A stretch of DNA of 64,000 bases. It comes from Streptomyces sp. SCL15-4 (GTDB taxonomy: Bacteria; Actinomycetota; Actinomycetes; Streptomycetales; Streptomycetaceae). The DNA lies in assembly GCF_033366695.1 (NCBI RefSeq), contig NZ_JAOBTQ010000001.1:248001-312000 (forward strand), given 5' to 3'. Made by a program: the position numbers and the translations under genes. Below the pieces are notes generated by a model, which was not told the origin of the DNA, searched no databases, and worked only from the letters and a program-made list of their open reading frames with translations. This document shows positions 1-7,841 of the stretch, in pieces (position 1 is the first letter of the stretch; every line of letters begins with the position of its first letter).

Positions 1-218
1 ACCGCGCCGGTCACGAGAAGCACGTTCCCGATCAAGGCCCCTTCGGCAGGACTGACCCCCAACTCACGCTGCAACAGCGGCAGCGCGGGCTCCACCACGG
101 ACTGCAAAGCGCCAAGAGCCAATGCCAGGACACCAAGAGCACCGACCGGCACCCACCCGGGACGGGAGCGGAGACGGACCGGCGAACCCACGGCTTCAGG
201 TACGGACGTCCCCTTCAT
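1..218 (-). CDS. MFS transporter, N-terminal fragment (cut by window edge)
   Basis: Reading from the ATG at 218 towards the left edge gives about 72 residues: a short polar N-terminus with several arginines, a hydrophobic helix (around residues 24-40, rich in Ala, Leu, Gly), an amphipathic stretch containing ALPLLQRELGVSP, and the start of a second hydrophobic helix. This is the usual beginning of a drug:H+ antiporter-like major facilitator protein, in which the loop after TM1 carries the LP-x-(I/L) pattern. The rest of the gene lies outside the window, so substrate and subfamily cannot be judged. No partner gene is visible; the following 640 bases upstream carry no convincing gene. Confidence 0.7.
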   Translation of the reverse strand, partial: MKGTSVPEAVGSPVRLRSRPGWVPVGALGVLALALGALQSVVEPALPLLQRELGVSPAEGALIGNVLLVTGA

Positions 219-856
219 CGGCGCTCCCCCGGCACACCGAGCACCTTCCGTGACCCGGTACCGGGCGTGGAAGGGCCCTCGCCCTCTCCGATCGGCACCG
301 AGACCACGCCGACAACCGCCGGCACCGGAGCGCCCGGCCGCCCGTCACCCGCGAACCGGCACCGCGGCAACACCCACCGCCTGATCCGGCAAGGAAAAAC
401 CGTCATCCGCTGATCACCCCAGACACCACTGGACAAGAAAGGGAATGCGCGAAAATCCCGCGCGCCCCCCACACTTCCCCAAGGCGCCCAAGCGGACATC
501 ACCCCCCGCAACCGTCCCGCTCTGGTCCACCCGCACCAGCCGCCCACCCTGCCTGGTGCGTACGCACCACGCACCGACTCACACCGGGCACGGGCCGGGC
601 CTGACCGCGGACGCGACGACCAGCCCCGCAGCCGGAACGTGTCCGGCAGCCTCGGGGTATCGCCCCGGTACGGCCACGGGCCAGTGGGCACAGCACGCGC
701 GTGGCCGTCGAGGTGGCAGCTGCCGGGGGCCGATGCTCCAACGCCGCGGTGGCCCCCGGCACCAGCGTCCGAGGGCCACCGTGACCTCATCGCCGACCAT
801 GAGCGGATCGAACGCGACCGCCGGCTGGCCGGGAATGGGTCATCCCAACGGCTTGG
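219..856. other. Intergenic stretch without a convincing gene
   Basis: About 640 bases between the MFS fragment and the ribosome-inactivating protein gene. Open frames exist on both strands but none shows a recognisable domain or a good ribosome binding site. A short A-rich patch near 385-458 and a small inverted repeat (GCGCG at 447-451, CGCGC at 459-463) stand out from the GC-rich background. They could belong to the promoter of the leftward MFS gene or to a terminator; I cannot decide. The 500-790 part may be decayed coding sequence. Confidence 0.5.
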
Positions 857-1744
857 TCACCGGGGGGCCTTGGAGTTCAGTTCCATGTATCCGACGTAGT
901 TGAGCCAGGCGTCCAGCGTGGCGTAGGCGACGCCGTTGAACACGAGTGTGGAGTGCGTGCCGCCCAGCCATCGGTAGATCCAGCTGGAGACGCCGTCCCA
1001 GCCCTGCTGGAGGGTGACGTTCGCCTGCCCGAGGGCGTTGCTCGTCCCGTTGCGGAGGTTGCCCCTGATGACGTCGAAGATGCGGCCGAACCTGGCTGCT
1101 TCGGAGGTCGCCTGGATGATGGTGGTCAGGTTCCGCCCGAACGCGGTGCTGTCACCGCTGAGCCGGGACTGCGCGTCCCCGATGCTCTCCAGCGCGCCTG
1201 TGAGGTTGTGCGTGTTGATGGCCCGCGTCTGACGGCTCGTGGTGTCCCCGCCCGGCAGACGGCTGTAGTTGCCGCTCCACGGCAGCGTCTCGACCCTGGG
1301 GGAACCGGTGACCTGCCTGAACTCGTTCGGCCAGACATCGGGGAAGACGTAGTGCGTGTGTGTGCTGTCCTGGTAGAAACCGGCGAAGTACAGGTTGTCC
1401 GCCCACCAGTACAGCGACCCGATGTAGTCTCCGCCATTCACCAGACGTGCCTCGATGAGACGCGTCGGCAGGAGGGTCGTCTCGCTGACCCGGCTCGACA
1501 CTTCGGGGTGGTTGGGGATGGCGTGGCCACTGATCTGGTGGAGGGCGTTGATCGCGTCCCAGTAGTTCTGGTGGGCCACATCACCGGTGAAGTAGAGCTC
1601 GCCGATGTCCCAGTCGAACTTGCTGATCGGGCCGCTCGGATCGGCGTGTGCCGATGACGATGCGACCTGTATCAAACCGATGGCCATGGCGAACGCCAGC
1701 ATCAGACCCGCGACCCGTCGGCCGATTGTGCCTTGCATATGCAC
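857..1744 (-). CDS. Secreted ribosome-inactivating protein (rRNA N-glycosylase, ricin A/Shiga toxin A fold)
   Basis: 295 residues. Residues 1-34 form a secretion signal (Arg-Arg, hydrophobic core, SSAHA cleavage site), so the product should be exported. The mature part matches the RIP family, which removes one adenine from the sarcin-ricin loop of 23S/28S rRNA. All expected active-site residues are visible: Tyr119 (LYFAGF), Tyr160 (SGNYSRL), Glu215 and Arg218 in SEAARF, and Trp249. Spacings (41, 55, 3 and 31 residues) closely follow those of ricin A chain (Tyr80, Tyr123, Glu177, Arg180, Trp211). No lectin B chain is present, so it is a type 1-like RIP. I chose the GTG start at 1744 because GGAG lies 7 bases upstream; an ATG two codons later is possible. 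There is no obvious operon partner. Related genes are known in Streptomyces. Target (eukaryotic competitor, predator or host) is inference. Confidence 0.88.
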   Translation of the reverse strand: MHMQGTIGRRVAGLMLAFAMAIGLIQVASSSAHADPSGPISKFDWDIGELYFTGDVAHQNYWDAINALHQISGHAIPNHPEVSSRVSETTLLPTRLIEARLVNGGDYIGSLYWWADNLYFAGFYQDSTHTHYVFPDVWPNEFRQVTGSPRVETLPWSGNYSRLPGGDTTSRQTRAINTHNLTGALESIGDAQSRLSGDSTAFGRNLTTIIQATSEAARFGRIFDVIRGNLRNGTSNALGQANVTLQQGWDGVSSWIYRWLGGTHSTLVFNGVAYATLDAWLNYVGYMELNSKAPR

Positions 1745-1906
1745 GCTGTGACTCCTGCAGGGGGATGAATACGACGTGATCGATCCTCGCCGTACACCTC
1801 CGGGCTGACTTGACCATCAGCGCACGTCCTTGAAAGCCACAGCGCACACCAACTCGGCTGGTCGAGGCCGGCCTTCGTACGGTGGGGCGTTGTCGCCGCC
1901 GGGTGG
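1745..1906. other. Intergenic, upstream of the RIP gene
   Basis: Holds the GGAG ribosome binding site of the RIP gene (about 1752-1755 on the complementary strand) and presumably its promoter. I see no clear -10/-35 pair and no operator-like palindrome. Confidence 0.4.
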
Positions 1907-2285
1907 TCACCGCGCCGTCATCGGCTGCGGTGCACTGTGGGCGCGACGGTAGGCCAGTGGTGACAGGCCCAGGTACGTGTGGAAGTGCTTGCGCAGGACG
2001 ACGGGGTCGCCGAAGCCGCAGGCGGTGGCGATCCGTGCGACGGTCAGGTCGGTGGACTCCAGCAGCAGGCGTGCGTGCGCCAGCCGCCGCTGCGCCAGCC
2101 ACTTCAGCGGGCTGCTGCCCACCTCATTGCGGAACCGCCGGGTGAAGGTGCGCACGCTCATGTGCGCGTGCCGGGCCATGTCCTCCAGTGTGACCGGCTC
2201 CGCCAGCCGATCCAGTACCCACTGCCGGGTCGCCGAAGTGGAACGGTCGGTGTCACAGACGGGTTCCGTCCGGTTCGCATGCCTC
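1907..2285 (-). pseudogene. AraC/GlxA-family regulator, C-terminal DNA-binding remnant
   Basis: The frame ending at the TGA at 1907 encodes about 120 residues that are clearly the double helix-turn-helix of an AraC-type regulator: LAEPVTLEDMARHAHMSVRTF (first HTH; here given in part) followed by the second HTH with DLTVARIATACGFGD and the closing YLGLSPLAYRR. GlxA-type regulators normally carry an N-terminal DJ-1/PfpI-like domain of about 180 residues. It is absent: upstream of about 2285 the frame runs into unrelated sequence and no start with a ribosome binding site precedes the HTH. I read it as a truncated, probably non-functional gene. A short HTH-only protein cannot be formally excluded. 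Confidence 0.75.
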
Positions 2286-2448
2286 GTTGAACACGCGGGC
2301 CGGGATGTACTCCGTCGAAGGGGTACGTGGACACGGGGGTGTTGTTCCAGGCGCCGGGTGTGCTCTGCTTCTTCGTGTACAGCTCCAGCCGGCCCTGGGA
2401 CCTGCCGTCGCCGGTGCCGGCGACGGCGGCGACGACGGTGAAGCGCGT
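2286..2448 (-). pseudogene. Unidentified coding relic downstream of the dioxygenase gene
   Basis: Directly after the TAG of the dioxygenase gene (2449) the same frame continues with protein-like sequence of about 50 residues (…FTVVAAVAGTGDG…, LELYTKKQS…, AWNNTPV…). Its composition, with Lys, Asn, Tyr and Thr, is less arginine-rich than the usual out-of-frame translation of GC-rich DNA. It has no start of its own and runs into the AraC remnant. I do not recognise the family; the style suggests a piece of a secreted enzyme. It is probably debris of a rearrangement. Confidence 0.3.
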
Positions 2449-3261
2449 CTACCGGGTGCCGTGGTCGGTGCCGTGCTCGTCCGGGCCGGGGGTGTCCCGT
2501 CCGAGGCCACGGCGGATCGCTGTCTCCACGGGCGAGTACGCGCCGTCGGCCCGCTCCAGTTCGTACGGCGCGGCCGGCATCAGCGGCGGCTGGGCCATGA
2601 AGCGCGGCCGCACCCCGTGGTGCGGTTGCGCCGCGTGCACCAGGAACGGATGGCACAGGAAGACGTCGCCCGGTGACCCGGTGGCAAGGGCGAGCGGCCG
2701 GTGGTCGGACGCGGCCACCAGATCGGGCGCGAGGGTCAGCCCGCTCGCGCCGTCCTCCCCGTACTTCTCCAGCACCTTCGGCACGTCGAGGTGTGAGCCG
2801 ACGCGGATCCGGGTCGGGGCGTCCTCCTCGCCGACCTCGCTGAACAGGAACAGCATCAGCAGTGCCCGGCCCCGGGAGCGCAGATTCGTGAAGTACCAGC
2901 TCTCGCCCTCCGGCAGATAGCTGCCCTCGATGTGCCAGCCCGCGTCGTCCGGCTCCTCCTCGTGCGGGAAGCGCAGCGGGAACGTGCCCAGCGAGTAACG
3001 CGGCTCCCAGCGTCCCTCGCCGACGAGCAGGTCGTACGCGTGCTGGAGGAACGGGGAGTTGGGCGCGGCGGCGAACGGCCCCTGCGCCATGCCGCCCACC
3101 CAGTGCACGGGCTGTGTCCACGTCGACGGGTCGTCCGGGTCGCAGCCCGTCTCCCGCCACAGCAGTCGCGCGCAGTCCGCGGCCACGCGCGGCGCGACGG
3201 CGCCCTCCAACTTCACGAAGCCGTCGCGGAGGAACCGGGATACCAAAGTCGTGTCATCCAT
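2449..3261 (-). CDS. Phytanoyl-CoA dioxygenase-like Fe(II)/2-oxoglutarate oxygenase
   Basis: 270 residues from the ATG at 3261 (MDDTTL). The family (PhyH) hydroxylates small molecules using Fe(II), O2 and 2-oxoglutarate. Visible motifs are the metal-binding His110-x-Glu112 pair in GWHIEGSYLPEG (most members have His-x-Asp; Glu is a conservative change), the distal His209 in FLVHAAQPH, and Arg220, which fits the 2-oxoglutarate carboxylate ligand. The frame is open to 3549, but residues before MDDTTL do not resemble the family, so I take this ATG, although its ribosome binding site is poor (GGGGG almost touching the start). The gene is flanked on both sides by relic coding. Substrate unknown. 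The Glu variant and decayed surroundings leave some doubt whether it is still functional. Confidence 0.75.
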   Translation of the reverse strand: MDDTTLVSRFLRDGFVKLEGAVAPRVAADCARLLWRETGCDPDDPSTWTQPVHWVGGMAQGPFAAAPNSPFLQHAYDLLVGEGRWEPRYSLGTFPLRFPHEEEPDDAGWHIEGSYLPEGESWYFTNLRSRGRALLMLFLFSEVGEEDAPTRIRVGSHLDVPKVLEKYGEDGASGLTLAPDLVAASDHRPLALATGSPGDVFLCHPFLVHAAQPHHGVRPRFMAQPPLMPAAPYELERADGAYSPVETAIRRGLGRDTPGPDEHGTDHGTR

Positions 3262-3769
3262 GCCCCCATCGTGTGGCGCCACCGGTCCCGGCCACCCGAC
3301 ATTTTCCACACCGCTTTTGTCGGGCATGAGGGTGGGCGTGTGGTGTCCGGCCGTGGTCGGGCAGCGGCCCAGGAAGCCGAGGTGCCGGTCCTTGCGCGGT
3401 AACGAGGGCCTGGCGCCGTCAAGTTCGGCGGCGGAGGTCAGCTCGTTGCGGACGATGCTGATGCGCCGGCCGTCGATCACGGTCTTCTTCCGCCCGAGGC
3501 CGACGTAGGTGCAGGTGAGGGGCTTGTCGCCGGACCAGGTGGCGGGCATGCCGGGGGGTGTGCGAGCTGGAGGCCCGTATCTGGTGCCGGTCTTCCGTAC
3601 GGACGTCGCCGCGCACCGCCGGCTCGCGGAGACGGTCTTCGTCGGGCTCGCCCGCCCGGACGGCGACCGTGGCCGTGGTCATCCGCGTGTACGCGCTCCG
3701 CCGACGGCCCCGCCGTGGTCCGTGCGGTCGGCCGCGCGGGCCACGGCGAAGTCGTGCCGCACCACGCGG
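3262..3769. other. Intergenic stretch with relic coding on the minus strand
   Basis: About 500 bases between the dioxygenase and MarR genes. The minus-strand frame that leads into the dioxygenase is open from 3549 and contains a protein-like patch at about 3430-3545 (…WSGDKPLTCTYVGLGRKK… and …RRISIVRNELTSAAEL…). I do not recognise it. It has no plausible start and may be the remains of a neighbouring gene. No RNA gene or clear regulatory site was seen. Confidence 0.35.
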
Positions 3770-4183
3770 CTAGGACAGGGACCGCCAAGCCCCGACGAGT
3801 GCCCGGCGGAACACGTCGATCTCCTCGGCGCTCAGGTCCGCGACCATGCGCTCCTCCAGTCCGCGGGCCGGCTCCGCGTACTCGGCCAGCAGCTGTCGCC
3901 CCGGGTCGGCGAGCAGGATCAGGCGTTCGCGGCGGTTGCCGGGGTTGGGCTCGCGGCGGATGAGGCCGCGGCGTTCCAGGGCACGGACCATGTCGGCCAT
4001 GGACTGGGCGGTGACGAAGGAGTCGCGGGCCAGCTGTGCGGCGGAGATTCCGTCGCGCCGCTGCAGCACGGTGAGGGCGGTGTACTGCAACGCCGTGATC
4101 CCGGCGGGCTTGAGCAGTTCCTCCAGGCGGGCGCGCACCGCCAGTTCCGTTCTCTTGATCAAGTAGAGCAGTGAGGCGCTCAT
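3770..4183 (-). CDS. MarR-family transcriptional regulator (probable CouR-like repressor)
   Basis: 137 residues. Order: N-terminal dimerisation helix (LLYLIKRTELAVRARLEELL), winged helix with ISAAQLARDSFVTAQSMADM as recognition region, wing with RREPNPGNRRERLILL, and C-terminal dimerisation helices. MarR proteins bind palindromes as dimers and usually release DNA when a small ligand binds. The gene is divergent from the four-gene catabolic operon starting at 4391, and two matching palindromes lie in the 207-base gap. Both facts support autoregulation and control of that operon. In Rhodococcus jostii the comparable regulator CouR responds to p-hydroxycinnamoyl-CoA; the same effector here is inference from gene context. 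Confidence 0.85.
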   Translation of the reverse strand: MSASLLYLIKRTELAVRARLEELLKPAGITALQYTALTVLQRRDGISAAQLARDSFVTAQSMADMVRALERRGLIRREPNPGNRRERLILLADPGRQLLAEYAEPARGLEERMVADLSAEEIDVFRRALVGAWRSLS

Positions 4184-4277
4184 GCTCGCCCTCCCGTGTT
4201 GACGGTCCGCGCGGGTTGGTTCATGTCGTTCCCTTCGCTGTGCGCCGCAGACTCGGCTGCTCCAGCCTAGGGCATTG

Positions 4278-4290
4278 ACAGGAATCCTGT
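4278..4290. promoter_or_regulatory. Palindromic operator 1 for the divergent MarR protein
   Basis: ACAGGAATCCTGT is a perfect inverted repeat around a central A. It lies between the divergent starts of the MarR gene (4183) and the dehydrogenase operon (4391). Its centre (4284) is 35 bp from the centre of a second copy (4319). A TTGACA hexamer at 4275-4280 overlaps the site, so binding could block a promoter. Operator function is inferred from symmetry, duplication and position. Confidence 0.65.
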
Positions 4291-4313
4291 TGATTGCCCA
4301 GACTGGCGTTCAT

Positions 4314-4324
4314 CAGGATTCCTG
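4314..4324. promoter_or_regulatory. Palindromic operator 2 for the divergent MarR protein
   Basis: CAGGATTCCTG repeats the core of the first site around a central T and is again a perfect inverted repeat. It stands 66 bases before the dehydrogenase start codon. Two identical half-site designs in one short divergent intergenic region are unlikely by chance. Confidence 0.6.
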
Positions 4325-4376
4325 TCGATCCCGGCTCGGGCCGGCGCTTTCGGTATTCCTCCCTCACCCCACGCAC

Positions 4377-4390
4377 GAGAGGCACCTCTC
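4377..4390 (+). promoter_or_regulatory. Ribosome binding site inside a small inverted repeat
   Basis: GAGAGGCACCTCTC directly abuts the ATG at 4391. GAGAGG is the only Shine-Dalgarno-like sequence for the dehydrogenase gene, and its exact complement follows after two bases. In RNA this could form a 5-bp stem with a GCAC loop that hides the ribosome binding site. Whether it folds in vivo cannot be told from sequence. Confidence 0.35.
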
Positions 4391-5302
4391 ATGGCTCTTC
4401 AGGGAAAAGTCGCCGTCGTCACCGGCAGCGGACGCGGTCTCGGACTGGCCTACGCGCAGGCCCTGGCCGCGGCGGGCGCCGCCGTCGTCGTCAACGACAC
4501 CGACCAGGCCGTCGTCGACGCGGCCGTCACCTCGATCACCTCCGCGGGCGGCAGGGCGACCGGTGTCGTCGCCGCGGTCGGCGACAGCGAGGCGGCCCGG
4601 CGACTGGTCGACACGGCGGTCGAGGAGTTCGGGAGCCTCGACGTACTGGTGTGCAACGCCGGCATCCTGCGCGACCGTGTGCTGTGGAAGATGACCGACG
4701 ACGACTTCGACGCCGTGGTCCGCGTCCACCTGCGCGGCACCTTCACCTGTGCCCGGGCCGCCGCCGTCCGCATGCGGGAGCAGGGCACCGGCGGCCGGCT
4801 GATCCTGATCTCCTCGCCGGCCGGGCAGCGCGGCAACTTCGGTCAGACCAACTACGCCGCCGCCAAGGCCGGCATCGTCGCCATGGCCCGGACCTGGGCG
4901 ATGGAGCTGGGCCGCGCCGGCATCACGGTCAACGCCGTCATCCCGGTCGCCGCCACCGAGATGACCAAGACCATCCCGGCCTTCGCACCGTTCATCGAGG
5001 AGTCCGAGCGCACCGGCAGGCCGCTGCCCAACTGGCTGCGCAAGGACGAGGGCCTCGGCACCGTCGAGGACGTCGCCGGCCTGGTCACCTTTCTGGCCTC
5101 GGACGTGTCCAAAGACGTGACCGGGCAGGCCATCGGTGTCGGCGGCGACCGTCTGGCCCTGTGGGCCCATCCCAAGGAGAAGGCCGTCGCCTTCTCGGAC
5201 GGCGGCTGGAGCGCCGACGCCATCGCCACCGCGTGGGCGAACGGCGTCGGCGCCGAGCCCGAGACCTACGGCATCCCCGCGCCCAAGGCACCGGAGGCGT
5301 GA
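4391..5302 (+). CDS. Short-chain dehydrogenase, probable 3-hydroxyacyl-CoA dehydrogenase of p-hydroxycinnamate catabolism (CouN-like)
   Basis: 303 residues, a classical SDR with a C-terminal extension. The NAD(P)-binding TGSGRGLG is at residues 11-18, NAG at 89-91, Ser141/Ser142, and the catalytic Tyr155-x-x-x-Lys159 in TNYAAAKAG. Overall it resembles the dehydrogenase part of multifunctional beta-oxidation enzymes. It is the first gene of a four-gene plus-strand operon whose other products are an amidohydrolase, a CoA ligase and a MaoC hydratase. In that setting the likely job is oxidation of 3-hydroxy-3-(4-hydroxyphenyl)propionyl-CoA to the beta-keto thioester in the cytoplasm. The next start lies two bases after its TGA. 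Specific substrate is inferred from the gene set, which matches couLMNO of Rhodococcus jostii RHA1. Confidence 0.8.
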   Translation: MALQGKVAVVTGSGRGLGLAYAQALAAAGAAVVVNDTDQAVVDAAVTSITSAGGRATGVVAAVGDSEAARRLVDTAVEEFGSLDVLVCNAGILRDRVLWKMTDDDFDAVVRVHLRGTFTCARAAAVRMREQGTGGRLILISSPAGQRGNFGQTNYAAAKAGIVAMARTWAMELGRAGITVNAVIPVAATEMTKTIPAFAPFIEESERTGRPLPNWLRKDEGLGTVEDVAGLVTFLASDVSKDVTGQAIGVGGDRLALWAHPKEKAVAFSDGGWSADAIATAWANGVGAEPETYGIPAPKAPEA

Positions 5303-5303
5303 G

Positions 5304-6191
5304 ATGGGCGAGCTGGCACTGGACCTCGACCGGCTGACCGCCATCGACGTGCACACGCACGCGGAGGTGTCCAAGGACGGCAGCGGGGCGTTGAGCCCCG
5401 AACTGCTGGGGGCCTCCGAGGCATACTTCAAGGCCCACGGACACCGGCAGCCGACCATCGACGAGACGGCCGGCCATTACCGTGAACGCCGCATGGCGGC
5501 CGTGGTGTTCACCGTCGACGCCGAACACGCCACCGGTCACCCGCGCATCTCCAACGAGGAGATCGCCGAGAGCTGCGCCGCCCACGCCGACGTCCTGATC
5601 CCCTTCGCCTCCATCGATCCGCACAAGGGCCGCGCAGGGGTGCGCGAGGCCCGGCGTCTGGTCGAGGAGTACGGCGTGCGCGGGTTCAAGTTCCATCCGA
5701 GCATCCAGGCGTTCTCCCCGAACGACCCGCTCGCCTACCCGCTGTACGAGGCCATCGAGGAACTCGGCGTACCCGCCCTCTTCCACACCGGTCAGACCGG
5801 CATCGGCGCCGGCGTCCCGGGCGGCGGCGGCATCCGCCTGAAGTATTCCAATCCCCTGCTCGTCGACGACGTCGCCGTGGACTTCCCGCAGCTGCGGATC
5901 ATCCTGGCCCATCCGTCCTTCCCCTGGCAGGACGAGGCCCTCGCGGTGGCCACCCACAAGCCCCATGTGTACATCGACCTGTCCGGCTGGTCCCCGAAGT
6001 ACTTCCCGCCGCAACTCGTGCGGTACGCCAACAGTCTGCTCCAGGACAAGGTCCTCTTCGGCTCCGACTACCCCGTCATCACGCCCGACCGGTGGCTCGC
6101 CGACTTCGCCGAACTCGACATCAAGCCGGAGGTCCGGCCCAAGATCCTCAAGGAGAACGCCGCCGGCCTGCTCGGCCTGCGCACGGACTGA
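5304..6191 (+). CDS. Amidohydrolase-family enzyme, probable 4-hydroxyphenyl-beta-ketoacyl-CoA hydrolase (CouO-like)
   Basis: 295 residues from the ATG two bases after the previous stop (coupled translation; CCGGAGG upstream). The amidohydrolase_2 fold is shown by His17-x-His19 in DVHTHAEV near the start, His161 (FHTGQTG), His203 (ILAHPSFPW) and Asp255 (LFGSDYPV), the usual metal ligands and acid/base residues. In the Cou pathway such an enzyme cleaves the C-C bond of the aryl beta-ketoacyl-CoA by hydrolysis, giving the aromatic acid (for example p-hydroxybenzoate) and acetyl-CoA. A decarboxylase role, common in this superfamily, is the main alternative. Context with CoA ligase, hydratase and dehydrogenase favours the hydrolase. 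Confidence 0.75.
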   Translation: MGELALDLDRLTAIDVHTHAEVSKDGSGALSPELLGASEAYFKAHGHRQPTIDETAGHYRERRMAAVVFTVDAEHATGHPRISNEEIAESCAAHADVLIPFASIDPHKGRAGVREARRLVEEYGVRGFKFHPSIQAFSPNDPLAYPLYEAIEELGVPALFHTGQTGIGAGVPGGGGIRLKYSNPLLVDDVAVDFPQLRIILAHPSFPWQDEALAVATHKPHVYIDLSGWSPKYFPPQLVRYANSLLQDKVLFGSDYPVITPDRWLADFAELDIKPEVRPKILKENAAGLLGLRTD

Positions 6192-6202
6192 AGGAGCCGT
6201 TT

Positions 6203-7750
6203 GTGTTGAACCAAGGCATCGGCTCATGGCCGGCGCGCCGGGCCCGCAAGACACCCGACCGGGTCGCCCTCGTCTACGAGGAGCGCGCCTGGACCTACCG
6301 GGAACTGCACGAGCGCGTACTGCGTCTCGCCCACGCCCTGCGCGGCCTCGGCACGGGACGCGGTGACCGCGTCGCCTACCTGGGTCCCAACCACCCGGTC
6401 TTCCTGGAGACGCTGTTCGCCGCCGGTGCCCTCGGCGCGGTCTTCGTCCCGCTCAACACCCGGCTCGCGGCCCCGGAACTGGCGTACAACCTGTCCGATT
6501 CGGGCAGCACCATCCTCGTCCACGGCCCGGAACAGGCCGAGACGGCCCGCGCCGCCGCCGAGGAGGCCGGAGTCCGGCACCGGATCACACTCGCCCGGCC
6601 CGGCGACGAGGGCGCTCTCGACTACGAGCGGCTGCTGGCCGGTGCGGAAACCGGCCCTCTGGACGAGACCGTGGTGCCGGACGACCCGTGCATCATCATG
6701 TACACCTCCGGAACCACGGGCCGTCCCAAGGGCGCTGTCCTCTCCCATGGCAACATCACCTGGAACAGCCTCAATGTCCTCGTCGACATCGACCTCGCCG
6801 GCGACGAGGTCACGCTGGTCGCGGCTCCGCTGTTCCACACCGCCGGGCTCAACATGACCTGCCTGCCCACCCTGCTCAAGGGCGGCCGGGTGGTGCTGCT
6901 CGGCTCCTTCGACGCCGAGCGCGTGCTGGAACTCATAGAGAGCCGGCGGGTGACCTACATGTTCGGCGTCCCCACGATGTACGACGCGATGGCGGCACGG
7001 CCCCGCTGGGCGACCACGGACCTGTCCAGCCTGCGCACCCTCAGCTGCGGCGGCGCTCCCGTTCCGGCCCGCACCATCGCCACCTACCTGGGCCGGGGCC
7101 TGGCCTTCAGCCAGGGCTATGGACTGACCGAGGCATCCCCCGGCGTCCTCTACCTGGACAAGGAGCAGACCCTGGCGAAGGCGGGCTCCGCCGGAGTGCC
7201 GCACTTCTTCACCGACACACGTCTGGTCCTGCCCGACGGCAGCGAAGCCGGCCCCGGGGAGCGCGGGGAGATCCTCGTCCGGGGCCCCAACGTCATGACC
7301 GGCTACTGGGGCCGGCCCGAGGACACGGAAGCCGCCTTCACCGACGACGGCTGGCTGCGCACCGGCGATGTCGCGCGCGTCGACACGGACGGCTACGCCT
7401 ACATCACGGACCGGGTCAAGGACATGTTCGTCTCGGGTGGCGAGAACGTCTATCCGGCCGAGGTGGAGGACGTGCTCCTCACCCATCCCGCCGTCGCCGA
7501 GTGTGCGGTCATCGGCGTGCCCGACCCGGTCTGGGGCGAGGTCGGCCGTGCCGTCGTCGTCCTCGGCTCCGGTTTCCGCGCCGACGAGGCAGACCTCCTC
7601 AACCACCTGCGGGGCAGGCTCGCCAAGTACAAGATCCCCAAGTCCCTCGTAGTGGCGGACAGTCTGCCGCGAACGGCCACCGGGAAGATCATCAAGTCCG
7701 TCGTGCGGGACACCTACGCGACCGACCCGGCCGCACACACGCAACCGTAA
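6203..7750 (+). CDS. Acyl-CoA synthetase, probable p-hydroxycinnamoyl-CoA ligase (CouL-like)
   Basis: 515 residues from the GTG at 6203, which has AAGGAG 6 bases upstream; an open frame extends further up but inside the previous gene. It is an adenylate-forming ligase. The P-loop TSGTTGRPKG lies in the first half, GYGLTEASPG is the A5 motif, DGWLRTGDVA carries the ribose-binding Asp, and PRTATGKIIK near the C-terminus supplies the catalytic lysine. It would activate a carboxylic acid with ATP and CoA in the cytoplasm. As the third gene of the MarR-linked operon, the natural substrate is probably a hydroxycinnamate such as p-coumarate or ferulate. A medium-chain fatty acid ligase is possible on sequence alone. 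Confidence 0.82.
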   Translation: MLNQGIGSWPARRARKTPDRVALVYEERAWTYRELHERVLRLAHALRGLGTGRGDRVAYLGPNHPVFLETLFAAGALGAVFVPLNTRLAAPELAYNLSDSGSTILVHGPEQAETARAAAEEAGVRHRITLARPGDEGALDYERLLAGAETGPLDETVVPDDPCIIMYTSGTTGRPKGAVLSHGNITWNSLNVLVDIDLAGDEVTLVAAPLFHTAGLNMTCLPTLLKGGRVVLLGSFDAERVLELIESRRVTYMFGVPTMYDAMAARPRWATTDLSSLRTLSCGGAPVPARTIATYLGRGLAFSQGYGLTEASPGVLYLDKEQTLAKAGSAGVPHFFTDTRLVLPDGSEAGPGERGEILVRGPNVMTGYWGRPEDTEAAFTDDGWLRTGDVARVDTDGYAYITDRVKDMFVSGGENVYPAEVEDVLLTHPAVAECAVIGVPDPVWGEVGRAVVVLGSGFRADEADLLNHLRGRLAKYKIPKSLVVADSLPRTATGKIIKSVVRDTYATDPAAHTQP

Positions 7751-7841
7751 CGGAAGTACCGGACACCCGACGGGCACGGGCACGCCGACCACCGCCCGTG
7801 CGTCGACCCGTACATGACCCGTGCATCGAAAGGATCTCTCC

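Noticed and set aside
445..903. Plus-strand open frame of 152 codons near the left edge
   Set aside because: No ribosome binding site, no domain, runs into the end of the RIP gene on the opposite strand.
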